Positions 22,623 to 34,409 of a stretch of 64,000 bases of DNA are shown here, one piece after another. The stretch lies in NCBI GenBank assembly GCA_946894095.1, contig OX335655.1, positions 19,406,001-19,470,000 of the forward strand, in the 5' to 3' direction. Numbering within the stretch: the stretch's first letter is position 1; each line of letters opens with the position of its first letter. Source of the DNA: Incurvaria masculella (taxonomy: Eukaryota; Arthropoda; Insecta; Lepidoptera; Incurvariidae). The notes below the pieces were generated by a model that saw only the letters and a program-made list of their open reading frames with translations, made no database searches and had not been told where the DNA came from. The position numbers were made by a program, and so were the translations under genes.

Positions 22623-23157
22623 CTCTATGAGAATCTGACCAACACCTAGAACTCAATTAAAGTTTTCACCCAAATATTTTATTTTGAATGTTGTTGCCAC
22701 ATTTTACTGCGGTTACATAAGCCTAGATACGCGGGTCAAACTCGTACTTGATCGTTTTTAGGGAACTCCAGCTGCGACAGCAAACCATTCCGATCCGCGT
22801 CAAATCGCGATGTCACGGAGTGCATTCCAAAATGAATTATAACTGCATTAAGTAATTTGTCGAGATTGGCTCTGATAGCGATCGCGCTGCTTCCGTGAAA
22901 ATGGAAATGAGAACGTACTATCTAACTCTGCATCCAACTATGTTCAAAGGCTGAGATAAATAGTCGTAACATAAATTAAGACTAACGAAAAGTAGTTCTT
23001 TGTGAAATAATATTGTGATCTAAATGAGTGCCAAGTTTTGTAGATAACCGGAAAAGATATTTATAATTTACACAAAGCAAGATGATTTAGGATAAATTGA
23101 AGCTAAAAATTTGACTTGACTAGTTTTTACCAGCAAACCAATTTGTTTTTATAAGAG
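22623..23157. other. No recognised feature
   Basis: Only a scrap of the 'ctgagataaatagtcg' repeat (22951-22967) was recognised. Confidence 0.4.
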
Positions 23158-23160
23158 TAA

Positions 23161-23319
23161 GGGCCGAGTGCACGAAAGGACAAAAAATCAAAATCAACGT
23201 CAAAGCATGATCAAACACGTCACTTTGTGTGGACAGTATGGAAGGAACTCTATGCGGGTCACTAAAAGTGACGTGTTTGAACATTGATTAACTCAGTCGT
23301 CTCTTCGTGCAACCGGGGC
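23161..23319 (+). mobile_element. Harbinger-like MITE, copy B
   Basis: It is flanked by TAA on both sides (23158-23160 and 23320-23322), the 3-bp TWA duplication of PIF/Harbinger. The ends are 'gggccgagtgcacgaaag' and 'cttcgtgcaaccggggc'. Internally 'acacgtcacttt' and 'aaagtgacgtgtt' face each other, giving a strong secondary structure. Confidence 0.72.
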
Positions 23320-23329
23320 TAAGATATGT

Positions 23330-24365
23330 TGACCTTAGAATATAAAACAGTAACTTGCAATTCAATTAAAAAGTTGATAAGTTGATTACCCAAATATAAG
23401 AAACTTGTTTGTGAAAACTAGCCCAGTCAAATTATGAGAAAATTTTAAATTTCTTTTTCTTGAACTTGGCTTGACACGCTGCGGCGTGTCTAGACTGTAG
23501 ACATATCTTATCGACTTCATAAGGGTTTCTTTTTAAAATAAGAAACAGTAATATATGTCAATATAAGAAACATCGTAACATATATGCATGTAATATTTCG
23601 GCAGCGCTGGTGGCGGCGAGTGCGGTACGGAGCGGATGGCGCGCGGCATGTGCCAAATTAGTAACTCGATATGGGCACAGCTGGCGCCAGGATACATGTG
23701 CATGCAAATGAATGAAATTGTTCTTGTTTTTGTTGTTTCATTCCACAGAACAGTCGTATTTGTCGGTGAGCAGGTTTGAGGCCCCACCCATACGATCACC
23801 GTTACAGTTGATTGTCTACGCAAAGTGAGACCCAGTTTTGGATAGATAATTTATGGACGATTATGCGATCCAATGTTTTTTAAAATTGGTGCTAAGCCTT
23901 ACTATTGGATTCGGCAATTTGAGATGTTTAGAATTCTTTTTTTTTTAATTGGTTTGACGACGTAGACTTATTTCAAAACAATAGTAACAGAAAACCAAAT
24001 ACATTAAGATTATCAGAAACTATCTACAATTAAGGACAAACACAGCATGCTTATAAAAAATATCAAGCTTAGCAAACTTTAAAAAAATACAATACAAGAA
24101 CAAAAGACGAGAAACAGTTAGTCGAAGAGTAACTGCAGTTGTAAAAATATATACCAAAACGTAATTGAAATATTATGAACTTAAATTAACCACATTTTGG
24201 TAAATTCGAAACTAAAGAAACAGATAAACTACACGAGGATCAATATGAATATTAAGAAAATTAAATTTTAATTTCTTACACGTTTATACACCTCATTGAT
24301 TTTGTACTTAAATATATTTCCAATGTCCTATAATTTGATTTGTCAAACTAATTAAAGAAGCAAGG
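23330..24365. other. No recognised feature
   Basis: AT-rich apart from a GC-rich patch at 23595-23700. The 96-residue minus frame at 23533-23823 resembles nothing I know. Confidence 0.4.
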
Positions 24366-24680
24366 GAGGGCTCTTGTCTGGGATGTCACATGCGCGGATA
24401 CCATGCCTTGGGGCATGGAGCCCGGACGCCAAAGAACTGGTACAGCAGTTGGGCAAACTGCTCATTGAGGAGTCCGGAGACCGTCGTGCCAGAGCGTTCC
24501 TTACCCAAAATATAAGCTTGGCCATTCAGCGAGGGAACGCTGCTTCGGTCATTGGGACAATGTCAACAGTCCCAATGGAGGAGCTATTTATTTTAATTGA
24601 ATTATTTAGTTTTATATTCTCTGTTTTTTTCTCCTTATTTCTGTTTTATCCTATTATCCTATTAAATTAAAGATGTAAAT
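24366..24680 (+). pseudogene. R2-group-like LINE, 3'-end fragment
   Basis: This fragment matches the C terminus of the long LINE frame at 49374-51419. In one frame 'ALVWDVTCADT' aligns with 'ALLWDATCVDT', part of the restriction-like endonuclease. After a frame change and a deletion of about 40 residues, 'LGAWSPDAKELVQQLGKLL' aligns with 'LGAWSPDALSFSVALGNLL'. Then 'IQRGNAASVIGTM' aligns with 'IQRGNAISVLGTM'. It is 5'-truncated at about 24366 and is a different, older family member. Confidence 0.72.
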
Positions 24681-24796
24681 TATATCTATTCTTATAATGC
24701 TTCGTAGATGTAGATCATGCCGTTGAACTGAAAAACTTTAGTGTTGATGATTATGTAAATGGGAGACAAAGTTATAAGAATTTTTAAGTTTTTGGA

Positions 24797-25112
24797 GCGG
24801 CTCGTAGCCTAGTGGCGCGGGGACTGGACTAGCGTACCAGAGGTCTGGGTTCAATTCCTCGCCCCGACGTGCACCACTTTCTTTCTCTTCTGAGTTCGAT
24901 AAGTGCATTTCGTCACGAATGCGAGCTGCTCTATCGTTCGGAATCAACGTAAAACTGTAGGTCCCTTTCCCCTACTAGGTGGTAGGGTAAGTCCGTGTTT
25001 TCCATCCAGTTAATATAGCCGTGAGGGAAGGCTTTGGCTTGGCATTAAATTCCTTTAACTAGAACTAATGTTATGAACAGTAGGTTTGGTATTATCCATC
25101 CATATCAGGTAA
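24797..25112 (+). mobile_element. SINE with clear tRNA-like head
   Basis: The head 'gctcgtagcctagtggcgcg' has an A box (TAGCCTAGTGG), and 'ggtctgggttcaattcctcg' has a B box (GGTTCAATTCC). The linker 'agtgcatttcgtcacgaatg' leads into the same body that other copies attach to a 5S-like head. Part of the body is deleted between 'ggtggtagggtaa' and 'gtccgtgttttcc'. Confidence 0.75.
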
Positions 25113-26256
25113 CATAAAAATCATTTGTTGTTTTTGTCGCATAAACAAACAAATTCTACCGTGCTTACTGTAATATTCACCAAGGGACCGAGCATCTGAT
25201 AAGGGTGTGCCAGGGTGTGACGTGAAAGGGGTGGACAGATAACATCGACCTCTGGCGTGCACATTTCAATAATTAGAAAGATAGGCAACATAACACGAGA
25301 GTGGCCCGATATTGATTTGGTCTTCCAGGATCCGGAATAAACTGTTTTCAGTATTTTATTAATATGTTATTTACATTATGAATCAATTTAGGTAACCTAA
25401 AAATTTATTTTAACTGTTAAGGAACCTTAAAGTTTACTTATACTGTCTTAGTAACCTAACAATTGAGTGTCAATTGTTAAGCTGATCTTAGAAATTCGTT
25501 TAAAACTGGAAGATAATGTAAGATTTACGGATATAAGTATCTTACGTTTAGGATCCCATTAAATCGTTTTCGTTGTTACATACTCATACACTTACATACC
25601 ACTACAGGCTTCCGAGGAGGGTAGGTCGAGATAACAAAGCGTCATTAGGTACGATCGCAGAATACTTGGTTTCATACACGCTCTTCCATTATAGATGCCA
25701 CCTAACTGACCTTTAGAAAGCGTTATGTTATGTTCTTCTAGGCTGCTCGGTCACTCATATACAAACAGTCACCCTATTACAATTAATTCACGCTATATAA
25801 TGAAAAGCTAACCACGTATTCCTTAGCATATTTGGAGCAAAAAAGTAGATTTTATTTATTTATTTATTTATGACATTGAATGACTTAAATTAATGTTTCA
25901 TCCCTATACAATTTTGTAAATACCTACAAAAAAATCTATGGAGAGGATACATTTTGTTTAAGTCGTACAAGTTAAACAGTATATAAATAGGATATAAATA
26001 TGCCAAGGAATAAGTGGTTAACGCTTGGACCATACCTCCGCTAACACCATGTAGACACTCTATTTATTAAACGAGTTCGATAGGTACTTGTTTAAATTAT
26101 TGTTTTATTTATCAAATCCAAGTCTCACTTCCCTGAGCGAGTGTTGACACCAACTGGGCTGCCGTGGTAAATTAACATTTCGTGCCATGCCAACTGGTTG
26201 GCCGAATAACACCTCATTTGACAGTTCGCATTGTTTAGCGTGGTACGAAATGCAAC
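25113..26256. other. No recognised feature
   Basis: AT-rich. 25330-25500 has several weakly repeated 'taacctaa' motifs. A short (TTTA)n lies at 25853-25870. Confidence 0.4.
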
Positions 26257-26259
26257 TAA

Positions 26260-26407
26260 GCCCCGATTGCACGAGGAAACGGATGAGTTAATCAATGTTC
26301 AAACACGTCACTTTTAGTGTACCGAATGGAGTTTCTTCCATACATGCATAGTGACGTTTTTAATCATTCGTTGACGTTGATTGTTTGTCCTTTCGGGCAC
26401 TCGGCTC
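26260..26407 (-). mobile_element. Harbinger-like MITE, copy C
   Basis: TAA lies at both flanks (26257-26259 and 26408-26410). The ends are 'gccccgattgcacgagg' and 'ctttcgggcactcggctc'. It is in reverse orientation relative to copy B. Confidence 0.7.
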
Positions 26408-26879
26408 TAAATGTCAGATACATAAACTCATATAAGTAAATGAAATGAAATAAAAAAAAATGAAATGATATGACATGTTATAAGTAAAGCCTAACTCATA
26501 AACGTTGGAGCAGGAGCCACGGGCCGGAACCCACACAGAGCAGTAATGAAGACAGGCAATTAAATCAATATGTCAAGTGAGAAATCGCCGATACTGAATT
26601 ACAAGATGTTTAACGGAGTGTGGACAATTGCATACATTTATGCATATCAGCTCCTCCATAGATATGCTCGGCGAATACAAGAAACATTTTCTTGTGGCGA
26701 GAATGCTGTCGACGGAAGACACATAATGCGTTCGTGGGAAAATCATTACACATACATAGTAGGTAATCGCTGGAATTAACCACACATTTCTTTATGGACC
26801 GGTGCACGTGATGTTGGGACTTTGAACTTCCATACAATCACGGCCCCGTCTCGATAATAGGGCTCGGCAGATAACACGG

Positions 26880-27035
26880 CATTTGCACTCTAACTCTAAT
26901 TGTAACTCTGTCTGTCTGTTACGTTTTCACGCCTGAACCGCTGCACCAATTTTGATAAAATTTGTTATTGAGTGATTCAGGACCTTGGGAAAGGATATAG
27001 GCTACCTTTTGTGGCGAAAATTAAACCCAAAGGGG
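26880..27035 (+). mobile_element. Tentative widespread insect repeat
   Basis: 'tctgtctgttacgttttcac', 'accgctgcaccaattttgat' and 'gggaaaggatataggctacc' form a series I recall from abundant insect repeats of uncertain class. No termini were defined. Confidence 0.35.
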
Positions 27036-28090
27036 GGGGATTTTTTTTGTTAAAATGAGTTTAAAAGTAATGTAATTCCTCTCTTATTATAATTTCTAAA
27101 AGTTCAATTACTGTATAGGACTATTCCTACACCGAGAAATTCGTTGTAGGAAGATTAGATGAACTTATAACAAGATACATAGTAATATGCCCTACAAAGT
27201 TTATCCTGTTTTTTTTTCTGTGCCATTCATATCCGTGTAATAAGTTTGTGGCATTTCTTTAGAATTCTGAACCTTTATTTAACTGGCCCCAGTGTGGATG
27301 GTTAAGTATTGTGTGCCTGGTGACCTAAGCAAATATATTCCGGCGTCCGAGACCGGACATCATCGCAACAAACTGTGTTAGTGTTGTCTCTCTCAAACTT
27401 GCGACACTTCCAACAAGTTCGAGGGAGACGATTTCTGTGGCGGGACCTCAACTCGCTATAGTGTTTGGTATTGTTTTTCTTTATTTAGCACAGTTGAGAA
27501 GTACCATAAATTCCTTGACGTCGTTAATGTAAGCAGACGAACAGTACAGGCCCTTCGCCTCTGGTAGAGTAGTGCAGAAGCCCTATTCTGCTATTTGTCA
27601 AATTTCAAACCATTCCGTATTAGTTATGTTTCCGTCAAACATAACACGCTAAGTTTCGAGTGCGGTTTCCAGAAATCGGTGTTCAGCTTATTCACACACG
27701 CGTTTTGTTATTGTCTATGGAGTGGTTTGTCTTGCGCGCCGCCTACAGGGTTAATCAACCTGTCACGATTTTGACCGTTATTTTCTCACTCAAATATGAC
27801 ATACGAAAAGAAAGAGACAGCGATATGCCAACGTAATGTAGAAAAGTGATATTCGAAGTTCGGCGATGCGATGCTCCGAATTTGACAACTACAATTCTCA
27901 AAATCGGATTTTTTCGGCAAAACACACGGCCCACGAGAACATGGAGCGCGCGTTACGAGTTCGCGAACAAAACACAAACACAACGCATGCGTTTTGCAAA
28001 CTGCGCTAGCAGAATACCATTTCGCGCGAAACATGCGGTTTTGAGAAAACACAAACATAACGCGCGCAGTTATCAATTAGCAGAATAAGG
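27036..28090. other. No gene; one orphan minisatellite unit fragment
   Basis: 27547-27574 ('caggcccttcgcctctggta' and following) matches the core of the 64-bp repeat that starts at 28096. The rest, including overlapping frames on both strands at 27786-28088, is unrecognised. Confidence 0.45.
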
Positions 28091-28095
28091 CTTCA

Positions 28096-28890
28096 GGTAA
28101 GACCTAAATTCATGCGAAGTCCGATATCACAGGCCCTTTGTTTCTGGTAGAGTCGTGGAGGTAAGACCTAAATTCATGCGAAGTCCGATATCACAGGCCC
28201 TTTGCCTCTGGTAGAGTCGAGGAGGTAAGACCTAAATTCATGCGAAGTCCGATATCACAGGCCCTTTGCCTCTGGTAGAGTCGTGGAGGTAAGACCTAAA
28301 TTCATGCGAACTCTGACATCATAGGCCACTTGCCTCTGGTAGAGTCTCAGGGGAAAGACCTAAATTCATGCGAAGTCCGACATTACAGGCCCTTCGCCTC
28401 TGGTAGAGTCGTGGAGGTAAGACCTAAATTCATGCGAACTCCGACATCATAGGCCACTTGCCTCTGGTAGAGTCTCAGGGGAAAGACCTAAATTCATGCG
28501 AAGTCCGATATCACAGGCCCTTCGCCTCTGGTAGAGTCGTGGAGGCAATACCTAAATTCATGCGAACTCCGACATCATAGGCCACTTGTCTCTGGTAGAG
28601 TCTCGGGGGAAAGACCTAAATTCATGCGAACTCCGACATCATAGGCCACTTGCCTCTGGTAGAGTCTCGGGGGAAAGACCTAAATGCATGCGAACTCCGA
28701 CATCATAGGCCACTTGCCTCTGGTAGAGTCTCGGGGGAAAGACCTAAATTCATGCGAACTCCGACATCATAGGCCACTTGCCTCTGGTAGAGTCTCGGGG
28801 GAAAGACCTAAATTCATGCGAACTCCGACATGACAGGCCACTTGCCTCTGGTAGAGTCGCGGAGGTAAGACCAAAATTCATGCGAACTGT
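28096..28890 (+). repeat. 64-bp minisatellite, 12 full units plus a partial one
   Basis: Units begin at 28096 and every 64 bases after that (28160, 28224, 28288 and so on to 28864) with no length change. Each reads 'gg(t/a)aagacctaaattcat', then 'gcgaa(g/c)tccgayat', then 'ggccctttgcctctggtaga', then 'gtc'. Two unit types, with 'gaagtccgatatcacagg' and 'gaactccgacatcatagg', alternate in the middle. The second type alone fills the right half, so amplification and local homogenisation are visible. Confidence 0.93.
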
Positions 28891-29130
28891 ACTGTTGCAA
28901 ATTTTTGTAGCTTATTGTTCTCTAGAATGTCTCAATGCGCACACGTATGAAAGTATACGATAGTTCATGGTCACCTTAAAACTAGTATTGAGAATTAATA
29001 GTCGTATTCTCTACATAGAGTGCAAAAAAAGTTAAAGTAATTTGCAGAACATGTCATTGCAAAACCAATTTCAGGAATTGGAACAGCTTGAAAAGCGGTT
29101 GACGACACATTTACCCATTATTAAATACTC

Positions 29131-29277
29131 TAGGGCCTGATTAGCTTAATACTCACATTAAAGGGCCTTTTTTACCATCTCGCTATCGATACCAGTACAA
29201 TAAATTCAGCACTTTAGTAATAAAGGACCTTTAAGTGTAAAATAAAAAAAATCAGCACTTCTTAAGAACCAGGCCTA
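29131..29277. mobile_element. Short MITE with 'TAGGGCCTG' ends, copy 1
   Basis: The left end 'tagggcctgattagctt' pairs with the reverse complement of the right end ('taggcctggttcttaag'). It shares 'cagcactttagtaataaagg' and 'aatcagcactt' with 36961-37106. Confidence 0.5.
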
Positions 29278-29487
29278 TGGTGTTTAATCCACAGACCTAC
29301 CATGAGCGAAGTGGTTTTATCGACTATTCAACATATTCGGATTTTTTTCTAATTTACCAGCCGTTTTCTAAGAATGCTAAAATATTTCTATAGGATAGGA
29401 AAGTCCTAAATCCCAAGTAAAACTACGCCTAAAAGTAGTGACAATCAGGCTGGGATATGCGATTGCGAGAGATCACCAGAGCCCCTA

Positions 29488-29784
29488 GTCCGAATAAATT
29501 GGCGTTTTCGCCAAACCGATCGACTGGCGTTTTCAAATGTATGTAGAAATTGAAAAGCGCGCGCAGTGGGTGTTCAGCGAACTAACATTTGCGAGTCCGA
29601 GTATGATTTGACAGCTTTCTCATCGTCGCCGTAAACGCCGACTTCGCGTTTTCATACAAATCGGAAGTCCGAGTTTGACTTTAACAGCTTGACGAAGTAA
29701 AACCACAGAATATCTATTAAAAACTTGTATGCAGTTTGACGTTTTTATGTAACTTCAAAGTTCCGTAAGCGCCAATTTAGGTGA
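29488..29784 (-). mobile_element. MITE with 'CTAAATTGGCG' ends, copy 1
   Basis: The ends 'aataaattggcgttttcgcc' and 'gtaagcgccaatttaggtga' are inverted. The internal phrase 'accgatcgactggcgttttc' and others match the copy at 42937-43198 in the opposite orientation. Confidence 0.6.
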
Positions 29785-29789
29785 GAACT

Positions 29790-30060
29790 CGGACTGTCCA
29801 CTTAGGCGGTCGTCGCCGACGCGTCGTCGTCGCCTCGCTGCGCCCGCGCCGACAGATCGACGGCTTCCGGTGCGGTTTGTTCCGGCCGCCTCAGCAATAC
29901 GCTTTGTTCTGTGCCTCGCCGTCTCCGCGCCCACTCGAACGCCTCCGCCTCGCATCGGCGCCTGCACATTGCGAGACCCTCGGCGAGACCTTTGTCACGC
30001 TCCGTGCCATATTGCCGGGCCCTCACATACGAGGTACCCGAGGACGCCCATGCAGTTTTG
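29790..30060. other. GC-rich island, no assigned gene
   Basis: The island is visibly GC- and CpG-rich within AT-rich surroundings. All six frames stay open for long stretches, as expected from composition alone, so I call no gene. A former CpG-rich exon or promoter, or a LINE coding end, are possible. Confidence 0.35.
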
Positions 30061-30429
30061 AACTATAATTTTAGCTTGTGTGTATTTAATTTAGACTACA
30101 TTTAGGTACATTGACGATGGCACTATACGCCAGATTTTGATTAAGTTCATAAAATACTTTTGACTAGTTTTACATTGCTATACACCAGATTTAGGTTCAG
30201 TTTGTAAGATTCATAATTTTTTACATATTTAATGTTTTTCCTTATGTTTTTTTTGTGAGCGGTGGTATTGATTAATTAACTATTTAAATTTGAATTAAGT
30301 TTTAAACTTATTTTGTTATTGGCAAAGTATGTTTGCCAGTTCTCATATATATAACGATAGCATAGGATAACGATTCTTGACATGTTCAAGTGTATGTTAC
30401 CTACCTATGAATGCAATAAAACAATACAA

Positions 30430-30725
30430 TACAATGCTGCGAGAACCATGCCGGTCAGGTGCTTCTTCACACCGTGTTTAAGGGACCCCAGGTTGTACTT
30501 TGGAAGGAATCTCTCCATTCCATAGTTTACCGACCGTATAGATAAAGTATCTACAGGATCGGTTTGTTCTTTTTTAGGACAGCGCCATGCAGCTCCGACG
30601 AGCATACTCCGTGGTAGAGACGATTTAACACAGATAGACCACCTATACACCTAGGGAGTAGAAAAGTCTCTTAATTCAGGGATGCTTCTAGGTTTTCGAC
30701 TAGACGCACGACACGGACCTGTTTC
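30430..30725 (-). pseudogene. Jockey-type LINE C-terminal fragment
   Basis: Read on the minus strand in pieces of different frames: 'VRVVRLVENLEAS', 'VLNRLYHGVCSSELHGAV', then 'KYNLGSLKHGVKKHLTGM'. These align in order with the plus-strand fragment at 34736-35372 ('FYRLYHGEFSSELHNAV', 'NYNLGSFKHGVKKHLAG'). It is decayed, with several frame changes. Confidence 0.62.
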
Positions 30726-30739
30726 AAACTACCTTTGTC

Positions 30740-31185
30740 TTTCTTAACATTTCCGTGTTGAGCCCTAAGGTAGCAAAGTCTAATTGTATGCATAAAGCCC
30801 TTCTGGTAAAAATAACTGCTGTTGAAAGGAGATATGCAACCGGAGCTCCAGTGACTTTTTTGGTGTAACAGAAATGTAATCGATAGTGTTCGAAATCATC
30901 GATAATTAGTATTGTTGACTTGAATTTTCAAATATTTAAACTTCAATGATAACTCCAGCTAATATAATTCGATCTAAACAGACGTTGAACAAATAGTTCC
31001 CTTGCAGAAAAAGTAGAGCCATCTGTTATCAGATATTTCAACAATTTACGATTATGGAAATGTTCGTCATTTCTTACTATAATTATTTTTCCAATTAGGT
31101 AAATTGTGCCACTACCTGTACCATTATATTTATTTTCATAAATATATTGATACACAATATATTTTAGCTAAAATAATAATCCGTT
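30740..31185. other. No recognised feature
   Basis: AT-rich. The minus frame at 30943-31155 has no family resemblance. Confidence 0.4.
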
Positions 31186-31186
31186 G

Positions 31187-31360
31187 CGTGACCGTGGCTT
31201 GGATACCGCTCAAAACTGTAGGTCCCTTCCTTACTCACTAGGTGGTAGAGTTAATCCTACCCGAGATGGAACTATTCACATTGAATAAAAGATAATAAAA
31301 ACCAATTTCATGGCTCTAACCAAAGGAAGGTCCTGGCATGGCACCTAGTTTGTCTAGAAT
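31187..31360 (+). mobile_element. SINE body fragment
   Basis: 'gaccgtggcttggatacc', 'aaactgtaggtcccttcctt' and 'gaaggtcctggcatggcacc' follow the SINE body order. Head and tail are missing. Confidence 0.55.
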
Positions 31361-31639
31361 GTTTAGATTTATACAAATCAGGCACCACACCGTTTGCTTT
31401 TAAAAAACGAATAACCTACGTGAGATGCACTTATTATCAAACCTTAAAATGATAACCGTGTGTAAAATTCAATGCTAAATGGGTTTGATAGAACCCCGGG
31501 TACTTTTCCTAAGAATGTGACTAGTAGTATTTTTTTACCGCTTAGAGAAAATACTGAGAATTTACTATTTTGTTAATACGCGCATATTATTTTCAACGTT
31601 TTAATAACAGTTGAATCAAATTCTAAAATTACCGTTAAA

Positions 31640-31985
31640 TGAGTTCTTTCCCATCAAAATTTAATCGCCTCGTTTTCACAAAATATTCCGAACTAACGCA
31701 GATTTTACGTACCTCATTATGTTCCGCTCCGGCGACGTCAAATCTTGAAAATACGCCAGCGAAAGCAATCTGGGAGCGCGGGTTACGCGAGTCGCGTACG
31801 GGCGAGCGTCTCGGAGCGAACGTTTACGCGTGCGAGCGTCGCGCGGCGTCGCTCGGCAGTGGCGGCGCGGGCCGAGCGCTGGCGTCTGGTGCACTCGAAC
31901 CTGACGGCTGCCGGTGGAGATGGAATATCATGCACTTTTTCGCGCGGACTCGAGGAGCGAGCCGTGAACTCTACGCGCTGTGATG
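31640..31985. other. GC-rich island, no assigned gene
   Basis: 31760-31960 is strongly CpG-rich ('gcgagcgtctcggagcgaac'). Long frames exist on both strands, as composition alone would give. It could be a CpG-rich promoter or first exon, but no splice or start context stands out. Confidence 0.3.
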
Positions 31986-32023
31986 AGACACAGAAGATTA
32001 AGGTAGAGACAAGTAGGTAAAAT

Positions 32024-32275
32024 TCGTGCGGCTCGTAGCCTAGTAGCGCGGGGACTTGCCTTGCATGTTCAGGTAAGAGTGAGTTCGAATAAATGGTCAA
32101 AGCGGCAATACCTACAAAAATCTCCGTATTTTCCATCCAGTTCAATGTAGCCGTCTCGGTAGCCGTGCTCATAAAGGGAAGGTCATGGGATTCTGGTGTA
32201 TTGGGCTAATATCATAACGGTAGTTGTGTGGCTATATAACTATCCATGGCAGGTTGCAGAAAATCAAGTTTCAAA
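32024..32275 (+). mobile_element. SINE with tRNA-like head, internally deleted
   Basis: The A-box-like 'gcggctcgtagcctagtagc' is followed by a weak B box ('gagttcgaataa'). It jumps to 'ggtcaaagcggcaatacc' and continues to 'atccatggcaggttgca'. Most of the body's 5' half is lost. Confidence 0.6.
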
Positions 32276-32507
32276 ATGAACTTACAACTGCCAGACCGTC
32301 CTTTGTTTTCAGACTTGTGCAATTATGGGTAATGTGTTTTATTACTGGAGGCAGTTGTGATTTACTTTGACATGCTCCGCCCGTGTCAGTAAAGGCATGC
32401 AACCCTTTATTTTGTTTATACATTGATGTATTCTAAGTCAAGGCTAAAGTGAGATGCTCGTAAAGACGAAATCGAAATACCTGCAAGGTAACCGTTGGTT
32501 AAGCATG

Positions 32508-32807
32508 TTTAGGGTTCCGTACCCAAAGTGTGAAAACGGAACCCTATTACTAAGCCTCCGCTGTCCGTCCGTCCGTCCGTCCGTCCGTCACAGGGCTGTA
32601 TCTCACGAACCGTAATAGGTAGACGTCCGAAATTTCTGACACCGAGTGTGTATTTATTTTACCGCTATAACAAAAAATAAGTAAAATTACAAAAATATAA
32701 AAATTAGAAAGGGCCCCCATACCTAAAACGTGATTTTTTGGTGTTAAATGATGTACGATGGTACGGAACCCTTCGTGCGCGAGCCTGACTCGCACTTGGC
32801 CGGTTTT
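32508..32807 (-). mobile_element. GTCY-type MITE, complete
   Basis: It starts 'tttagggttccgtaccc' and ends 'gactcgcacttggccggttt'. The microsatellite is seven GTCC units at about 32563-32590. Confidence 0.75.
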
Positions 32808-32884
32808 ACCATCTACTCGAAATGAATGCAATGGAGATATTAAACTATGCCTGCTAAAAGGTCCTGGTAAAACTCCCCGAAGAA

Positions 32885-33230
32885 ATTAGGTGCTATGCCA
32901 GGCCAGGTGGCCAGGACCTTCCCTTTATGAGCACGGCTACATTGAACTGGATGGAAAACACGGAAAAATTTTCATTGCCGCTTCAACCATCGTTTCATCC
33001 AATGCGGTGGTAACAACAAAGCGGATAAATCCTTCTAGGGGAAGGCGACCTAAAGTATATCATAGATTCCGAACCATGGAACAGCTCGCATTCATAACGA
33101 AATGCCTTTATCAAACTCAGAATAAAGAAAGTGGTGCGTTACAGGTGCGAAGATATGAACCCATAACCTCTCGCATGAAAAGCAATACCTCGAGCCCCTT
33201 CACCACAAGGTGTTATAAAATATTTAAAAT
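32885..33230 (-). mobile_element. SINE with tRNA-like head
   Basis: On the minus strand it runs from a head with 'gaggttatgggttcatatct' (B box) through 'tcgttatgaatgcgagctgt' and the body to 'ggtgctatgcc'. A small duplication 'aggccaggtggcc' sits near 32900. Confidence 0.6.
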
Positions 33231-33265
33231 AATAAGTATCTTCTCAACATAGTTATGTTCTGGAG

Positions 33266-33575
33266 AAACCGGCCAAGTGCGAGTCGGACTCGCACACGAA
33301 GGGTTTCGTACCATCGTACAATATTTAACACAAAAATATACGTTTTTTGTATGGGCCCCTTTAATTATTATTTTTTATTTATTTTACCTATTTGTTGTTA
33401 TAGCGGCACAATAAATACACACTCTGTGAATATTTCAGCTGCATACATATTACGGTTCATGAGATACAGCCCTGTGACAAACGGACCGACGGACGGACAG
33501 ACGGACGAACGGACGGGTAGCGGAGGCTTAGTAATAGGGTTCCGTTGGCACACTTTGGGTGCGGAACCCTAAAAA
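33266..33575 (+). mobile_element. GTCY-type MITE, complete
   Basis: It starts 'aaccggccaagtgcgagtcg' and ends 'gtgcggaaccctaaaaa'. The GACG block is interrupted. Confidence 0.75.
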
Positions 33576-34254
33576 TGATGTTTTTACTCGGCAGCAATCA
33601 CAAAATATACCTATCTAAGATTTTAGAATGTTTATTTAGCTTATTGAAAATGTGGATATACCTTAATCTTATAATTTTCACGTCCTTGTAAAATTTTCAA
33701 TTTATTATTTCCGCAAAAATAAAACAATTTGCATTCGTTAGCTCTTAAATGTTTGAAGTTCTAATTGCATGTGTTGCATTTGTTGAGCGCACGAGGTGCG
33801 GACAGTCGACGGCGCGGCGCGCGGGCGTGGCGGGACGCTCGTACATCACCGCCTGATTAGAGCGAGCTAATGCGAACTCGCAAACTTCAATCAATAACGC
33901 ACTCTGACACGGATAGGGCTCCGTTACTCCCACTTGCTTTAATCGATTTATCTTCACCAGCCTAGCCTTGGAAACTATAACAAAGAAAACACTTTTACAG
34001 TATAGTTTAAAACTCTAATTATTTCACGTTTTGGATGGTAAGTCCGAAGATAATCCACATTTAGATTTTGACATACCATTCTGATAACGACTGTTATGCT
34101 GAAATTCATATAGATTACTCATACTTGGCTAAGCCAAAGTTGAAGTTAAGCTAAGTTGGTTGTACAGAGCTCGCTCTGGTCTTGAATTATAGCAAACTGA
34201 GTCTAAGTGTATATATATAGTGACCATACCCGTCAGACCTTTCTTAATTCTGTC

Positions 34255-34400
34255 ACTCACCTACTGTCCTGATAATCGCCGAACACACCACATCAGGTGT
34301 GTCAACACGTATCTGTGTCAACACGTATCTGGGTGTCATGCCAGGACCTTCCCTATGATACAAGACTCCACTGAACTCTATGGAAAATCTTTCTTTTTTG
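34255..34400 (-). mobile_element. Rearranged SINE fragment
   Basis: 'gccgaacacaccacatcagg' and 'gtgtcatgccaggaccttcc' match the SINE 3' part in reverse. A 'gtgtcaacacgtatctg' segment is duplicated in tandem at 34298-34332. Confidence 0.45.
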
Positions 34401-34409
34401 TAAAAAACC

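Noticed and set aside
28096..28890. CRISPR array
   Set aside because: The 64-bp units are directly contiguous with no unique spacers, and the sequence is animal. It is a minisatellite.
29755..30105. Several long frames on both strands in a GC-rich island
   Set aside because: All frames are open because of base composition. No start context, splice sites or protein motif single one out.
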